In this document: one piece after another, positions 15,251 through 23,732 of the stretch
Layout: each line of letters starts with the position of its first letter
Numbering within the stretch: position 1 is the stretch's first letter
NCBI GenBank assembly: GCA_944381275.1
Contig: CALWKO010000008.1
Location: forward strand, 1 to 46,354
Direction: 5' to 3'
Length of the DNA: 46,354 nt
Source of the DNA: an uncultured Clostridia bacterium
Lineage (GTDB): Bacteria > Bacillota > Clostridia > Christensenellales > UBA3700
Made by a program: the position numbers and the translations under genes
Notes under the pieces: generated by a model
Told to the model about the DNA's origin: nothing
The model's input: only the letters and a program-made list of their open reading frames with translations
The model's database searches: none

Positions 15251-18200
15251 TTAGAAGTTCAGCTTTACGCGCAGGGTATGCGTCTTCTTGGGGAGAATGT
15301 CGTAGTGCGGTTTGGTGCACGCCATGGCGGGGGTGTCGCCGCCCACGCCGCGCTGTTTGCCGTCGATGTTCACGGTCAGGCGGTCGTCTCTGCCCAGCTC
15401 GCAGGAGTGCTGCGCGTTGAAGAGTTCCATGGTGGTGTAGGGGTGTACGGTCATTTCAAAAGGTGCGTTCACCGCCTTTATGCTCACGCCGCTGCCCGCG
15501 CCTATCTCGGCGTATCTCACGCCCGTGTGGTCGCCGTTTTCCTGGGGATAGAGGTAGTCGTGGATGAAGTCCTCCGCCTTGCCCTCGTAAAGTCCCAGCT
15601 TGGCGGCGGTGGCGCGGTCGCAGTAATTCTCGTGCGGTCCTTTGCCGTAGAACTTCACGCCGTCCACGCCCTTAGCCAGGCGGAAGGTGAAGCCGTAGCG
15701 CTCCATGCTCTTCTTGGGCACCACGTTCATCGTCATGTCCAAGCCGCCATCGCCGTCGAATACGTAGGTGGTTTCCAGCGATTTAAGGGTGCGCATCTTC
15801 CACTTGATGTGGATATACACCTTGTCTTCGCGCACTTCGCAGCGCACCTTGCCCGCCTTCAACGTCTTCATCGCGTTGCGGTATCTGCTCTTGCCCATGA
15901 ATATATCCGCCACAAAGCCGGGGACTTGGGGCAGGGCGTCGTTGTCTATCGTGGCGCGGAAGAAGTCGGGTTTGACGGGGGAGGTGAGGCGCTCCTTGCC
16001 GCCCTTCTTAACGGAGGTTATCTCGCCGTTTTCCAGGGTGTAGACCACGTCCGCAGCGGTCACGGTTATCTTCTGACCCTCTTCCTTCAGCTTGGCGCCG
16101 CCCTTGCCCTCTTCCGGGGTGAAGTCGTATTCGCGCAGGATAAACTGCTCATATGAGACCACATGGCCCGCGGGGGCGTACAGCTCGTCCTTGCCCAGCA
16201 TGAGCTTTACGTTGCACACCACTTCGCCCTTTTCGGGGAAGGCGGGGAGGGTGAGGTTATACTTAGTCACGCTGCCCGCTTCGCCGGCAACTTTAATCTC
16301 CTCTTCGCCCAGCTTTTTGCCTTCGCATTCGTACTGAACAAGGCATTTGAAGGAGTCCAGCGCGGTGAACATGAAGTTGTTCTTCACGGTCATCACGCCG
16401 CCGCTGTATTCAAAGTCCACCATGCGGTGCTGATACTTCACTTCGTAAAGGGCGGGGTTGGGGGAGCGGTCTGCGCGCACGATGCCGTTGAAGGCAAAGC
16501 GCCCCGCGTTGGGCGTGTCGCCGAAGTCGCCGCCGTAGCACCACTTATCCTTGCCGTCCTTCGTCTTTCTGTGAATGGATTGGTCGGCAAAGTCCCAAAT
16601 AAAGCCGCCCGCCAGCCTGTCATATTTGCGGTAAGCGTCCCAATAGTCGGAGAAGTTGCCCAGGGCGTTGCCCATGCAGTGGGCGTATTCGCATTGAATA
16701 AAGGGCAAGTCGCGGTACATATCGGGGGTGTATTTGCTGCCCATGGGCGACCACAGAGCCACGCAATGGCGCATGGGCTTGTTCTGACCTATCACGGGCA
16801 TCTTTTCCACGTGGGAGTACATCTCGCTCAGCACGTCGCCCACTTTGCCGGTGGGGTCGGGTTCGTAGTGGATGAAGCGGGTCTTGTCCATCTCCAAAAT
16901 CTTTTCCTTCATTATCTTGAAGTTCTTGCCGAAGCCCGCCTCGTTGCCCAGCGACCAGCTTATTATGCAGGCGTGGTTGCGCAGCCTGCCCACCATGTTG
17001 CGTGCGCGGTATACGCAGGAATCCTTCCAGCTCTTTCTGCCGGTGGGGATGAACATGGCAAGTCCGTGCGATTCCAAATTGGTCTCCGCCATTACGAGTA
17101 CGCCGTACTTGTCGCACAGCTCATAGAATACGTCCTGGTTGGGGTAGTGGGAGTTGCGGATGGCGGTGATGTTGTTCGCCTTGCACAGCTTTATGTCCGC
17201 TTCTATCAGCTCCTTGGGCACGGCATGGCCGTGGTAGGGGTGGAACTCATGCCTGTTCACGCCGCGTATTTTGAGCGCCTTGCCGTTGAGCAGGATGAAG
17301 GGACCCTTGCCGTCGCTGTACGGCACGATCCTTATCTCCCTAAAGCCGAACTTGCAGCGGCGGGTGTCGACGAGTTCGCCGTCTAATGTCAGCGTTACTT
17401 CCACGTCGTAAAGGGCGGGGGATTCGTGCGACCACAGGTTTACGCCGCAAACTTCGCTCTTTAAGTCCTTTATCTTGCTCTTTATGTATTTCTTCTTCTT
17501 GTCGGATTTTTCCACGCCTGCGGAAAGCAGGGCGATTTGCTTTCCTTCGTAGGAGAGGGCGACTTTTACTTCCGCCTTTTTGCCGGAAAGCTCGCCCGCG
17601 ACGCGCGTCTGCACGTCGGCGAGGAAGGTCGCGTCCTTGTAGTCGTTTTTCAGCTCGGAGCGCACATAAAAGTCCTCGATCATCGCCTGCGGCTTATAGA
17701 TGAGGTACACGCTGCGGAATATGCCTGAAAGGCGCCACATATCCTGGTCTTCCAGGTAGCTGCCCGTGCAGTAGCGGTATACGGTGACCGCCAGCTTGTT
17801 TTCGCCTTCCTTGACGTATTTGGTTATATCGTATTCCTGAGGGCTGAACGTATCTTCCGAATAGCCGACGAATTCGCCGTTTACGTATATGTCGCCGCAG
17901 CTGTTGATGCCGTCGAAGCGGAGGAATACGCGCTCGTTTGTCTTCTTCACCTTGAAGGTCGTCATGTAGCAGCCCGCGCTGTTGCGGTAGCCCTTAACGT
18001 GGGGGATGAGCAGGGGGTTGAACTGCACCAGGGCGTAAGGATAGGTGAAGTTGGTGTAGATGGGCTTGTCGTAGCCTTCTATCTGCCATTCCGAGGGGAC
18101 TTTTATCTTGGTGAAGCCCTCCGCCTTGGCGCCCGGCTTTTCGTAGCCTTGGGGGATTTGTGATACTTTTTCCACAAACTTGAAGTCCCATTCGCCGTCT

Positions 18201-18304
18201 AAGCACTCGGCGGTGGGGTTGCCGTCCTTGTCCAGGGGGAAGCCGGCGGCATAACGCTTTTCGGCATTTATGTTGTATACCGACAGTTTGCTCCAGTTTT
18301 TCAT
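15251..18304 (-). CDS. lacZ: beta-galactosidase, GH2 family, LacZ type
   Basis: 1017 aa from the ATG at 18304, which has AAGGAGAAC just upstream; a longer frame from 18337 is not supported. The domains follow E. coli LacZ: jelly roll (LDGEWDFKF, IKVPSEWQIEGYDKP), two immunoglobulin-like domains around the TIM barrel, and a C-terminal Bgal_small_N domain (GPHENYCDR). The acid/base Glu is E455 in SLGNEAG and the nucleophile is E539 in IQCEYAHCMGN. It hydrolyses beta-galactosides such as lactose in the cytosol. No signal peptide, transporter or sugar repressor lies next to it, so the substrate must enter by a system coded elsewhere. It is transcribed alone between two terminator regions. Confidence 0.97.
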   Translation of the reverse strand: MKNWSKLSVYNINAEKRYAAGFPLDKDGNPTAECLDGEWDFKFVEKVSQIPQGYEKPGAKAEGFTKIKVPSEWQIEGYDKPIYTNFTYPYALVQFNPLLIPHVKGYRNSAGCYMTTFKVKKTNERVFLRFDGINSCGDIYVNGEFVGYSEDTFSPQEYDITKYVKEGENKLAVTVYRYCTGSYLEDQDMWRLSGIFRSVYLIYKPQAMIEDFYVRSELKNDYKDATFLADVQTRVAGELSGKKAEVKVALSYEGKQIALLSAGVEKSDKKKKYIKSKIKDLKSEVCGVNLWSHESPALYDVEVTLTLDGELVDTRRCKFGFREIRIVPYSDGKGPFILLNGKALKIRGVNRHEFHPYHGHAVPKELIEADIKLCKANNITAIRNSHYPNQDVFYELCDKYGVLVMAETNLESHGLAMFIPTGRKSWKDSCVYRARNMVGRLRNHACIISWSLGNEAGFGKNFKIMKEKILEMDKTRFIHYEPDPTGKVGDVLSEMYSHVEKMPVIGQNKPMRHCVALWSPMGSKYTPDMYRDLPFIQCEYAHCMGNALGNFSDYWDAYRKYDRLAGGFIWDFADQSIHRKTKDGKDKWCYGGDFGDTPNAGRFAFNGIVRADRSPNPALYEVKYQHRMVDFEYSGGVMTVKNNFMFTALDSFKCLVQYECEGKKLGEEEIKVAGEAGSVTKYNLTLPAFPEKGEVVCNVKLMLGKDELYAPAGHVVSYEQFILREYDFTPEEGKGGAKLKEEGQKITVTAADVVYTLENGEITSVKKGGKERLTSPVKPDFFRATIDNDALPQVPGFVADIFMGKSRYRNAMKTLKAGKVRCEVREDKVYIHIKWKMRTLKSLETTYVFDGDGGLDMTMNVVPKKSMERYGFTFRLAKGVDGVKFYGKGPHENYCDRATAAKLGLYEGKAEDFIHDYLYPQENGDHTGVRYAEIGAGSGVSIKAVNAPFEMTVHPYTTMELFNAQHSCELGRDDRLTVNIDGKQRGVGGDTPAMACTKPHYDILPKKTHTLRVKLNF

Positions 18305-18359
18305 AATGTTCTCCTTATTTGACTGACGCACACGCAAAAAAAATACGCGCGTTTTATAT

Positions 18360-18368
18360 ATTATAACA
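18360..18368 (-). promoter_or_regulatory. lacZ extended -10 promoter
   Basis: TGTTATAAT on the minus strand (18368-18360) is an extended -10. No good -35 is seen. The motif CGCCATTTATCAGAAA at 18407-18422 upstream resembles the repeats at 22195-22249. Confidence 0.55.
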
Positions 18369-18469
18369 TATTCTTTACATAAAATCTACACTATTTCCCA
18401 AAAATACGCCATTTATCAGAAAGAATGCTTTATACGGCTTGTTTATCGAATATTTGTTGCTTTTGCAAC

Positions 18470-18498
18470 TTGACGGAAGTATATATATCTGCTATAAT
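18470..18498 (+). promoter_or_regulatory. copA promoter
   Basis: TTGACG (18470-18475), 17 nt, TATAAT (18493-18498). No clear CopY or CsoR operator was recognised. Confidence 0.75.
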
Positions 18499-18532
18499 AT
18501 TGTATAATAAAGTTAAGAGAGGCTAACAGGGG

Positions 18533-21109
18533 TTGAAAACACTCACTTTCAATGTGCAGGGCATGACGTGCGTCGTCTGCTCCGGAACGGTGGAAAAGGC
18601 GTTAAAAGCTCTCCCCACCGCGGAGGGCGTGGCGGTCAACTTCGCTTCCGGCAAGGCGGTAATTTCCTATGACGAAAACGTGATTTCGGAAACGGATATC
18701 GCCATGGCGGTGACCAAGGCGGGGTATAAGCCCGTCATCGGCGAAGTAAAGCAGGAAAAAAAGCACGATTTGGCACAGATAAAACTGATAGTTTCCTTTG
18801 TGCTGGGCATGGCGCTGCTCCTTTGGGCGATGCTGCCCATGATAGGCGTGCCCTATCCGGACGCAATTTCACCCGATAACGGCACCTTGGCTTTTGCCAC
18901 CGTGCAGCTCATTTTATGCGTTCCCGTGCCCATTTTGAACTTTGGGTATTACATCCGCGGCTTTAAGAACTTATTCAAGCTCAAGCCGAATATGGACAGC
19001 CTCATCGCCGTATCCACCACCGCCGCTTTCGTATACAGCCTTTATAACTATGTGCGCATATGTATGGGCGCGGAAGGGCTGGGGCATTCCCTCTACTTTG
19101 AATCGGTTTCCGTCATCATCGCGCTCATCTCCTTGGGCAAGTATTTGGAGCACCGCTCCCTGCAGAGGACGGGCAACGCCATAGCCGCGCTCACCGCGCT
19201 CACGCCCAAGGTCGCCACCGTCATCCGCGGCGGCAAGCAGATGCTCATCCCCTCGGAGCAGGTGGTCACGGGCGACGTGGTGCTCGTAAAGGCGGGCGAG
19301 AGTTTTTGCTGCGACGGGGAGATCCTCACCGGCAGCGGCGAAGTGAATGAAAGTATGCTCACGGGCGAGAGTATGCCCGTGGACAAAGCGCCCGGGGACA
19401 AGGTGTTCGGCGGCACGATAAACGGCAGCGGAACCCTCACCTTCCGCGCGGAGGGCGTGGGTGCGGATACCGCCCTTGCCAAGATAATCAAGATGGTGGA
19501 GGACGCGCAAAATTCCAAGGCGCCCATCGCCAAACTTGCGGACAAGATAGCGGGCGTATTCGTGCCCGTGGTAATGGCTATCTCCGTCATCGCCACCATA
19601 ATTTGGGGCGCGACGGGTCAGACGGCGGCGTTTTGTATGCAGATATTCGTGGCGGTGCTCGTCATCGCCTGCCCCTGCTCGCTGGGGCTCGCCACTCCCA
19701 CGGCGATCATAACGGGCACGGGCAGGGCGGCGCGCCGCGGAGTGCTCTTTAAGAACGCGGAAGCGCTGCAAAAGCTCGCGGGCGTGAACTGCGTGGTGTT
19801 CGACAAGACGGGCACTATAACCGAAGGCAAGCCCAAGCTCACCGATTTTGCGGGCAAGGACAGGGCGCACGCGCTGGGCATAGCCTCCGCTTTGGAGAGC
19901 GCGTCCACCCACCCCCTGGCGGTTGCGGTGTGTGAAGCGGCAAGCGAGGAAGGCGCGCCTTCTTTCACCGCGGAGGGAGTGACCAACGTGCCCGGTTTCG
20001 GACTTTTCGGCAAGGTGGAAGGAAGGGAAGTGCTCGTGGGCAAGGAGGGCTTCCTCACCTCGCGCGGCGTGGACATATCCGCCTTTGCGGGGGAGATAGC
20101 GCGCATGCAGTCGGAGGGTAAAACCGCCGTATGCGTGGCGGAAGAAGGTGCGGCTGCGGGCGTCTTCGGCATTGCGGATACAATAAAGGAGGGCGCCGCC
20201 AAGGTATGCTCAGAACTTGCCAAGCTGAACATCCGCACCGTGATGCTCACGGGCGACAACCTGGTAACCGCGCAAGCCATGGCAAAGCAGGCGGGCATAA
20301 CGGAAGTCATCGCGCAGGTGCTCCCCGGTGACAAGGCGGCAAAGATAAGGGATTTGCAGCAATCGGGCTTTAAGTGCCTTATGGTGGGCGACGGCATAAA
20401 CGACGCTCCCGCCCTCGCCCAAGCGGACGTGGGCATGGCGATAGGCGCGGGCAGCGATACCGCCGTGGAGTGCGCGGACGTGGTGCTCGTGGGCAGCAGC
20501 CTCTCCGCCTGCACGGACGCGGTGCTGATAAGCCGCGCCACCATGCGCAACATAAAGGAGAACTTGTTCTGGGCGTTCATCTATAACATCATTGGCATCC
20601 CATTTGCCGCGGGCGCGGTGTATGCGATGGGCGGCCCCTTGCTCAACCCCATGTTGGCGGCGCTCGCGATGAGCCTTTCTTCCATATGCTTGGTGTCCAA
20701 CGCGCTCAGGCTGTCCGCTTACAACGCGGACAAGGCGCGCGCCCGCTTAGACGGCACTTTGGAAGAGTGGAAGCGCAAGCGCAAGCAGGATAAAAAGGCG
20801 GCAAGGGAGAGGAAAAAGCAGGCAAAACTCGCCTGCGCAACGGGCGCTTGCCCCATAAATGCGAATAACATTACAAGCCCCGAAAGGGACGAGGAGGGAT
20901 ATATGAAACTTACAATCGGCGTAGACGGAATGATGTGTGCGCATTGCGAAGCGCGCGTTGCCGGCGCTTTGGAGGCTATTGACGGCGTTAAAAAGGCAAA
21001 AGCCAGTGCAAAAGACAAAAATGTCGTCGTAAAATTTGACGAAGACAAGGTCGACGTAGTAAAATTGAAGCAAACCATAGAGGAGCAGGGTTACAAGGTA
21101 ACCGATTAG
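18533..21109 (+). CDS. copA: copper-exporting P1B-type ATPase CopA with a C-terminal fused CopZ domain
   Basis: 858 aa starting at TTG 18533. An in-frame stop 9 nt upstream rules out an earlier start. The N-terminal HMA domain has MTCVVC (C13, C16). The membrane metal site is CPC (380-382), the phosphorylated Asp is D424 in DKTGT, and MLTGDN and MVGDGINDAP are the hinge and nucleotide motifs. It should pump Cu(I) out across the membrane. After the last membrane helices a highly basic linker (KRKRKQDKKAARERKKQAK) and a CATGAC segment lead to a second, C-terminal HMA domain from M791 with C802/C805. C-terminal HMA domains are uncommon in bacterial CopA. This one resembles a complete CopZ and has its own ribosome site (see 20903). 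Confidence 0.96.
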   Translation: MKTLTFNVQGMTCVVCSGTVEKALKALPTAEGVAVNFASGKAVISYDENVISETDIAMAVTKAGYKPVIGEVKQEKKHDLAQIKLIVSFVLGMALLLWAMLPMIGVPYPDAISPDNGTLAFATVQLILCVPVPILNFGYYIRGFKNLFKLKPNMDSLIAVSTTAAFVYSLYNYVRICMGAEGLGHSLYFESVSVIIALISLGKYLEHRSLQRTGNAIAALTALTPKVATVIRGGKQMLIPSEQVVTGDVVLVKAGESFCCDGEILTGSGEVNESMLTGESMPVDKAPGDKVFGGTINGSGTLTFRAEGVGADTALAKIIKMVEDAQNSKAPIAKLADKIAGVFVPVVMAISVIATIIWGATGQTAAFCMQIFVAVLVIACPCSLGLATPTAIITGTGRAARRGVLFKNAEALQKLAGVNCVVFDKTGTITEGKPKLTDFAGKDRAHALGIASALESASTHPLAVAVCEAASEEGAPSFTAEGVTNVPGFGLFGKVEGREVLVGKEGFLTSRGVDISAFAGEIARMQSEGKTAVCVAEEGAAAGVFGIADTIKEGAAKVCSELAKLNIRTVMLTGDNLVTAQAMAKQAGITEVIAQVLPGDKAAKIRDLQQSGFKCLMVGDGINDAPALAQADVGMAIGAGSDTAVECADVVLVGSSLSACTDAVLISRATMRNIKENLFWAFIYNIIGIPFAAGAVYAMGGPLLNPMLAALAMSLSSICLVSNALRLSAYNADKARARLDGTLEEWKRKRKQDKKAARERKKQAKLACATGACPINANNITSPERDEEGYMKLTIGVDGMMCAHCEARVAGALEAIDGVKKAKASAKDKNVVVKFDEDKVDVVKLKQTIEEQGYKVTD
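20893..20897 (+). promoter_or_regulatory. internal ribosome binding site inside copA
   Basis: GGAGG, within GAGGAGGG (20891-20898), sits 5 nt before an in-frame ATG at 20903. This is the strongest ribosome site in the gene, far better than that of the TTG start of copA itself. Confidence 0.7.
20903..21109 (+). CDS. copZ: putative CopZ-like copper chaperone made by internal initiation in copA
   Basis: 68 aa in the same frame as the end of copA, starting at its residue 791. The product is exactly the length and layout of CopZ: MKLTIGVDGMMCAHCEARV with the CXXC Cu(I) site at C12/C15, ending at the shared copA stop. CopZ proteins carry Cu(I) to CopA and to copper sensors. The GGAGG site placed 5 nt before this ATG would let ribosomes start here, giving a free chaperone besides the fused domain. 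E. coli makes a comparable product from copA by frameshifting; here the route would be internal initiation. Either this or a copA-copZ fusion that kept the old ribosome site explains the sequence. Confidence 0.6.
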   Translation: MKLTIGVDGMMCAHCEARVAGALEAIDGVKKAKASAKDKNVVVKFDEDKVDVVKLKQTIEEQGYKVTD

Positions 21110-21110
21110 T

Positions 21111-22139
21111 ATGTTAAAAAAAGTAAAAACGCTGCTCTCTTCCGAGGAAGTCAAGGCGCTCACCCCGGTAAGCGAGCATTTGCGTGCAATCAAGGAAGAA
21201 AGGGACAGGCAGGCGGAAGCCATTTTGACGGGCGCGGATAAGCGCAAGATGCTCATCATCGGTCCGTGCTCTGCGGACAACGAGGACGCCGTGTGCGATT
21301 ACGTCGCGCGTCTTGCAAAGGTGGCGGACAAGGTGAAGGACAGCTTCCTCATCATTCCGCGCATCTATACCAATAAGCCACGCACGCGCGGGGAAGGGTA
21401 TAAGGGTATACTGCACAATCCCGATCCCCATAACTCCGCCACGGATATACAGGCGGGCATCATTGCACTCCGCAAGATGCACATCCGCGCCATATCAGAA
21501 AGCGGACTTTCCAGCGCGGACGAGATGCTGTATCCCGATAACCATGTGTATCTGGACGATTTGCTCACCTACGTCGCAATCGGCGCCAGGAGCACGGAAG
21601 ATCAGCAGCACAGGCTGGTCGCCAGCGGCATAGACCTGCCCGCGGGCTTCAAAAACCCCATGAACGGCAGCGTGCGCGTGACGATAAACTCCATTTACGC
21701 GGCGCAGATCCCCAATGAGTTCAAGTATCGCCAATATCAGGTGAAGACGGAGGGCAACCCCTTCGCCCACATGATCTTGCGCGGCGGCGTGGACGTTTAT
21801 AACAACAACTTCCCCAACTACCACTATGAGGACGTCATGAACGCCATCGAACTTTATGAAGCGGCTTCGCTCAAAAACCCCGCCATCATAATCGATACCA
21901 ACCACTCCAACAGCGGTAAAAAATACCTCGAGCAGGTGCGCATAGCCAAGGAGATCTTCACCAACATGCGCTGGTCGGAGAAGATGCATACCTACGTCAA
22001 GGGACTTTTGATAGAAAGTTACATTCAGGACGGCGCCCAACCCGTCACCGGCAGCGAGTACGGCAAGTCCGTCACCGACGCCTGCCTGGGCTGGGAAAAG
22101 ACGGAGCGCCTTATCTGCGACTTGGCGGATATGCTGTAA
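21111..22139 (+). CDS. aroF: 3-deoxy-7-phosphoheptulonate (DAHP) synthase, class I AroG type
   Basis: 342 aa. IGPCSADNEDAV, PRIYTNKPRTRG, GYKGILHNPDP, LVASGIDLPAGFKNPMNGS, MILRGG and IIDTNHSNSGKK are the substrate- and metal-binding blocks of class I (AroF/G/H) DAHP synthases. The enzyme joins PEP and erythrose 4-phosphate in the first step of aromatic amino-acid synthesis. Which aromatic amino acid, if any, inhibits it cannot be told from the sequence, and the letter in the gene name is arbitrary. It begins 1 nt after the copA stop and so is probably co-transcribed or coupled, an odd partner for a copper pump. A strong terminator follows. Confidence 0.95.
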   Translation: MLKKVKTLLSSEEVKALTPVSEHLRAIKEERDRQAEAILTGADKRKMLIIGPCSADNEDAVCDYVARLAKVADKVKDSFLIIPRIYTNKPRTRGEGYKGILHNPDPHNSATDIQAGIIALRKMHIRAISESGLSSADEMLYPDNHVYLDDLLTYVAIGARSTEDQQHRLVASGIDLPAGFKNPMNGSVRVTINSIYAAQIPNEFKYRQYQVKTEGNPFAHMILRGGVDVYNNNFPNYHYEDVMNAIELYEAASLKNPAIIIDTNHSNSGKKYLEQVRIAKEIFTNMRWSEKMHTYVKGLLIESYIQDGAQPVTGSEYGKSVTDACLGWEKTERLICDLADML

Positions 22140-22157
22140 TCCCGCACGTCAATCACA

Positions 22158-22186
22158 CCCCGCGCCCAAAGCGCGGGGCTTTTTTT
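22158..22186 (+). terminator. terminator of copA-aroF
   Basis: CCCCGCGC (22158-22165) pairs perfectly with GCGCGGGG (22171-22178) around CCAAA, then CTTTTTTT. Confidence 0.92.
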
Positions 22187-22194
22187 GCCAATCG

Positions 22195-22249
22195 TCGGAA
22201 AAAATTTTCGCCATTTATCGGAAAAATTTTTCGCCATTTATCGGAAAAG
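22195..22249. repeat. 23-bp tandem repeat upstream of ATPase promoter
   Basis: Units at 22195-22217, 22218-22240 and a partial at 22241-22249 start TCGGAAAAA and end TTTTCGCCATTTA. The array ends 2 nt before the -35 box at 22252, so it may be an operator cluster. Confidence 0.75.
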
Positions 22250-22251
22250 TA

Positions 22252-22280
22252 TTGAAATCGCATAAAATATGTGGTATGCT
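22252..22280 (+). promoter_or_regulatory. promoter of DUF4143 ATPase
   Basis: TTGAAA (22252-22257), 17 nt, TATGCT (22275-22280). GGAGG at 22295-22299 precedes the ATG at 22304. Confidence 0.65.
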
Positions 22281-22303
22281 TAATACATAAAGACGGAGGC
22301 AAA

Positions 22304-23578
22304 ATGAAGAATTACAGGAAGCGAATTGCGGACGATATATTAAAAAGAAAGCTGGAAGGCAAGGGTGCCGTTTTGATAGAAGGCCCTAAGTGGTGCGGAA
22401 AGACCACGACTGCCGAACAGGTGGCGGCCAGCTGCCTTTATATGAACGACCCGCACAATATAAAGCAATATCTCACTTTGGCGGAGATAGATCCGCAGAT
22501 ATTGCTCAAAGGTGAAACGCCCAGGCTGATAGACGAATGGCAAATCGCGCCCAAGCTGTGGGACGCTATCCGTTTTGAAGTGGATCATCGCGGAGAGCAG
22601 GGGCAGTTTATTTTGACCGGATCGGCTGTGCCGCCCAAAACCGACGATATTCGCCATACGGGCACGGGCAGATTTACGCGCCTGCTTATGAGGACGATGA
22701 GCCTTTACGAATCGGGGGAAAGCAGCGGTGAAGTCAGCTTGAAGCAGATGTTTTCCGCGCCCGAAAAAGTGCGGGGAATATCCAGCTTCGGCATAGAGGA
22801 TTTGGCATTTGTCACCTGCCGCGGCGGATGGCCGCAAGCCATAGATATGCGTGAAGAAATAGCGCTCGATCAGGCTGCGGATTATTATGATTCCGTCGTG
22901 AACGCGGATATAACCCGAGCATACGGCATGAACAGGAATACAGAGCGGGTAAAGCGCCTTATGCGCTCTTACGCCAGGGCGCAGGGCAGTCAAATGCCCA
23001 TAAGCGCAATATGCGAAGACGTGAGGGCGAACGATGAAAAGTCGTTTAACGAAGAAACGGCGGCAAAATATATAGGCGTATTGAAAAAGATATTCGTCGT
23101 GGAAGATATGCCGGCATGGAACCCAAATTTACGCTCGAAAACGGCTATACGCACTTCCGATACGAGATATTTTATAGATCCGTCCATCGCCGCGGCGGCT
23201 TTGGGGATAGGTCCGCAAGATCTTATCGCCGATTTGGCAACGTTCGGTTTTATGTTTGAAGCGCTTGCCGTGCGCGATTTAAGGGTGTATGCGGAAAGTT
23301 TGGGCGGAGAAGTTTTTCATTATCGCGATAAAGATAAGTTGGAGTGCGACGCCGTCGTCCATCTTAAAAACGGTTCTTACGGACTTATCGAAATAAAGTT
23401 GGGCGGAGATAGATTGATAGAAGAAGGCGCGGCGACATTAAAAGAGCTTGCCGATAAAATAGACACCGTAAAGATGAAGGCTCCCTCATTTTTAATGGTC
23501 TTGGCGGGCGTGGGCGAATTTGCCTATCGCCGCAAAGACGGCGTATATGTGGTGCCGATAAGCACCTTGAAAAACTAG
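22304..23578 (+). CDS. AAA ATPase with C-terminal DUF4143 domain
   Basis: 424 aa from the ATG at 22304, 4 nt after GGAGG; an upstream in-frame start at 22271 lies inside the -10 region. The N-terminal AAA_14 domain has Walker A GPKWCGKTT (27-35), Walker B RLIDEW (D77, E78) and the FILTGSAVP sensor strand. The C-terminal DUF4143 domain contains YRDKDKLECDAVVHL and GLIEIKLGG, the D-X-n-EXK layout of PD-(D/E)XK nuclease-like folds. Members are widespread, often present in many copies, and mostly of unknown function. Roles in toxin-antitoxin, DNA repair or defence have been proposed but not shown. It is a single gene with its own promoter and repeats upstream, less G+C-rich than the core genes. 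Confidence 0.9.
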   Translation: MKNYRKRIADDILKRKLEGKGAVLIEGPKWCGKTTTAEQVAASCLYMNDPHNIKQYLTLAEIDPQILLKGETPRLIDEWQIAPKLWDAIRFEVDHRGEQGQFILTGSAVPPKTDDIRHTGTGRFTRLLMRTMSLYESGESSGEVSLKQMFSAPEKVRGISSFGIEDLAFVTCRGGWPQAIDMREEIALDQAADYYDSVVNADITRAYGMNRNTERVKRLMRSYARAQGSQMPISAICEDVRANDEKSFNEETAAKYIGVLKKIFVVEDMPAWNPNLRSKTAIRTSDTRYFIDPSIAAAALGIGPQDLIADLATFGFMFEALAVRDLRVYAESLGGEVFHYRDKDKLECDAVVHLKNGSYGLIEIKLGGDRLIEEGAATLKELADKIDTVKMKAPSFLMVLAGVGEFAYRRKDGVYVVPISTLKN

Positions 23579-23732
23579 CGGACAATGTAACGTCAATGGG
23601 AATTTTGTGATTTTTTTGCCAAAAATCGCCCGAAAAATGTGAAAAATCGGCTTAAAATCTGCCGAAAAATGTGAAGCTAAAATTTACTTAACATATTTTC
23701 GGGGATAAAAGACGATTTTTTCTTTATATATG

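Noticed and set aside
15068..16156. 362-residue plus-strand reading frame
   Set aside because: It lies mostly antisense to lacZ, has low-complexity V/H/A-rich composition typical of G+C-rich shadow frames, and covers a terminator.
16163..17386. 407-residue plus-strand reading frame
   Set aside because: It is fully antisense to lacZ, whose motifs and length are complete.
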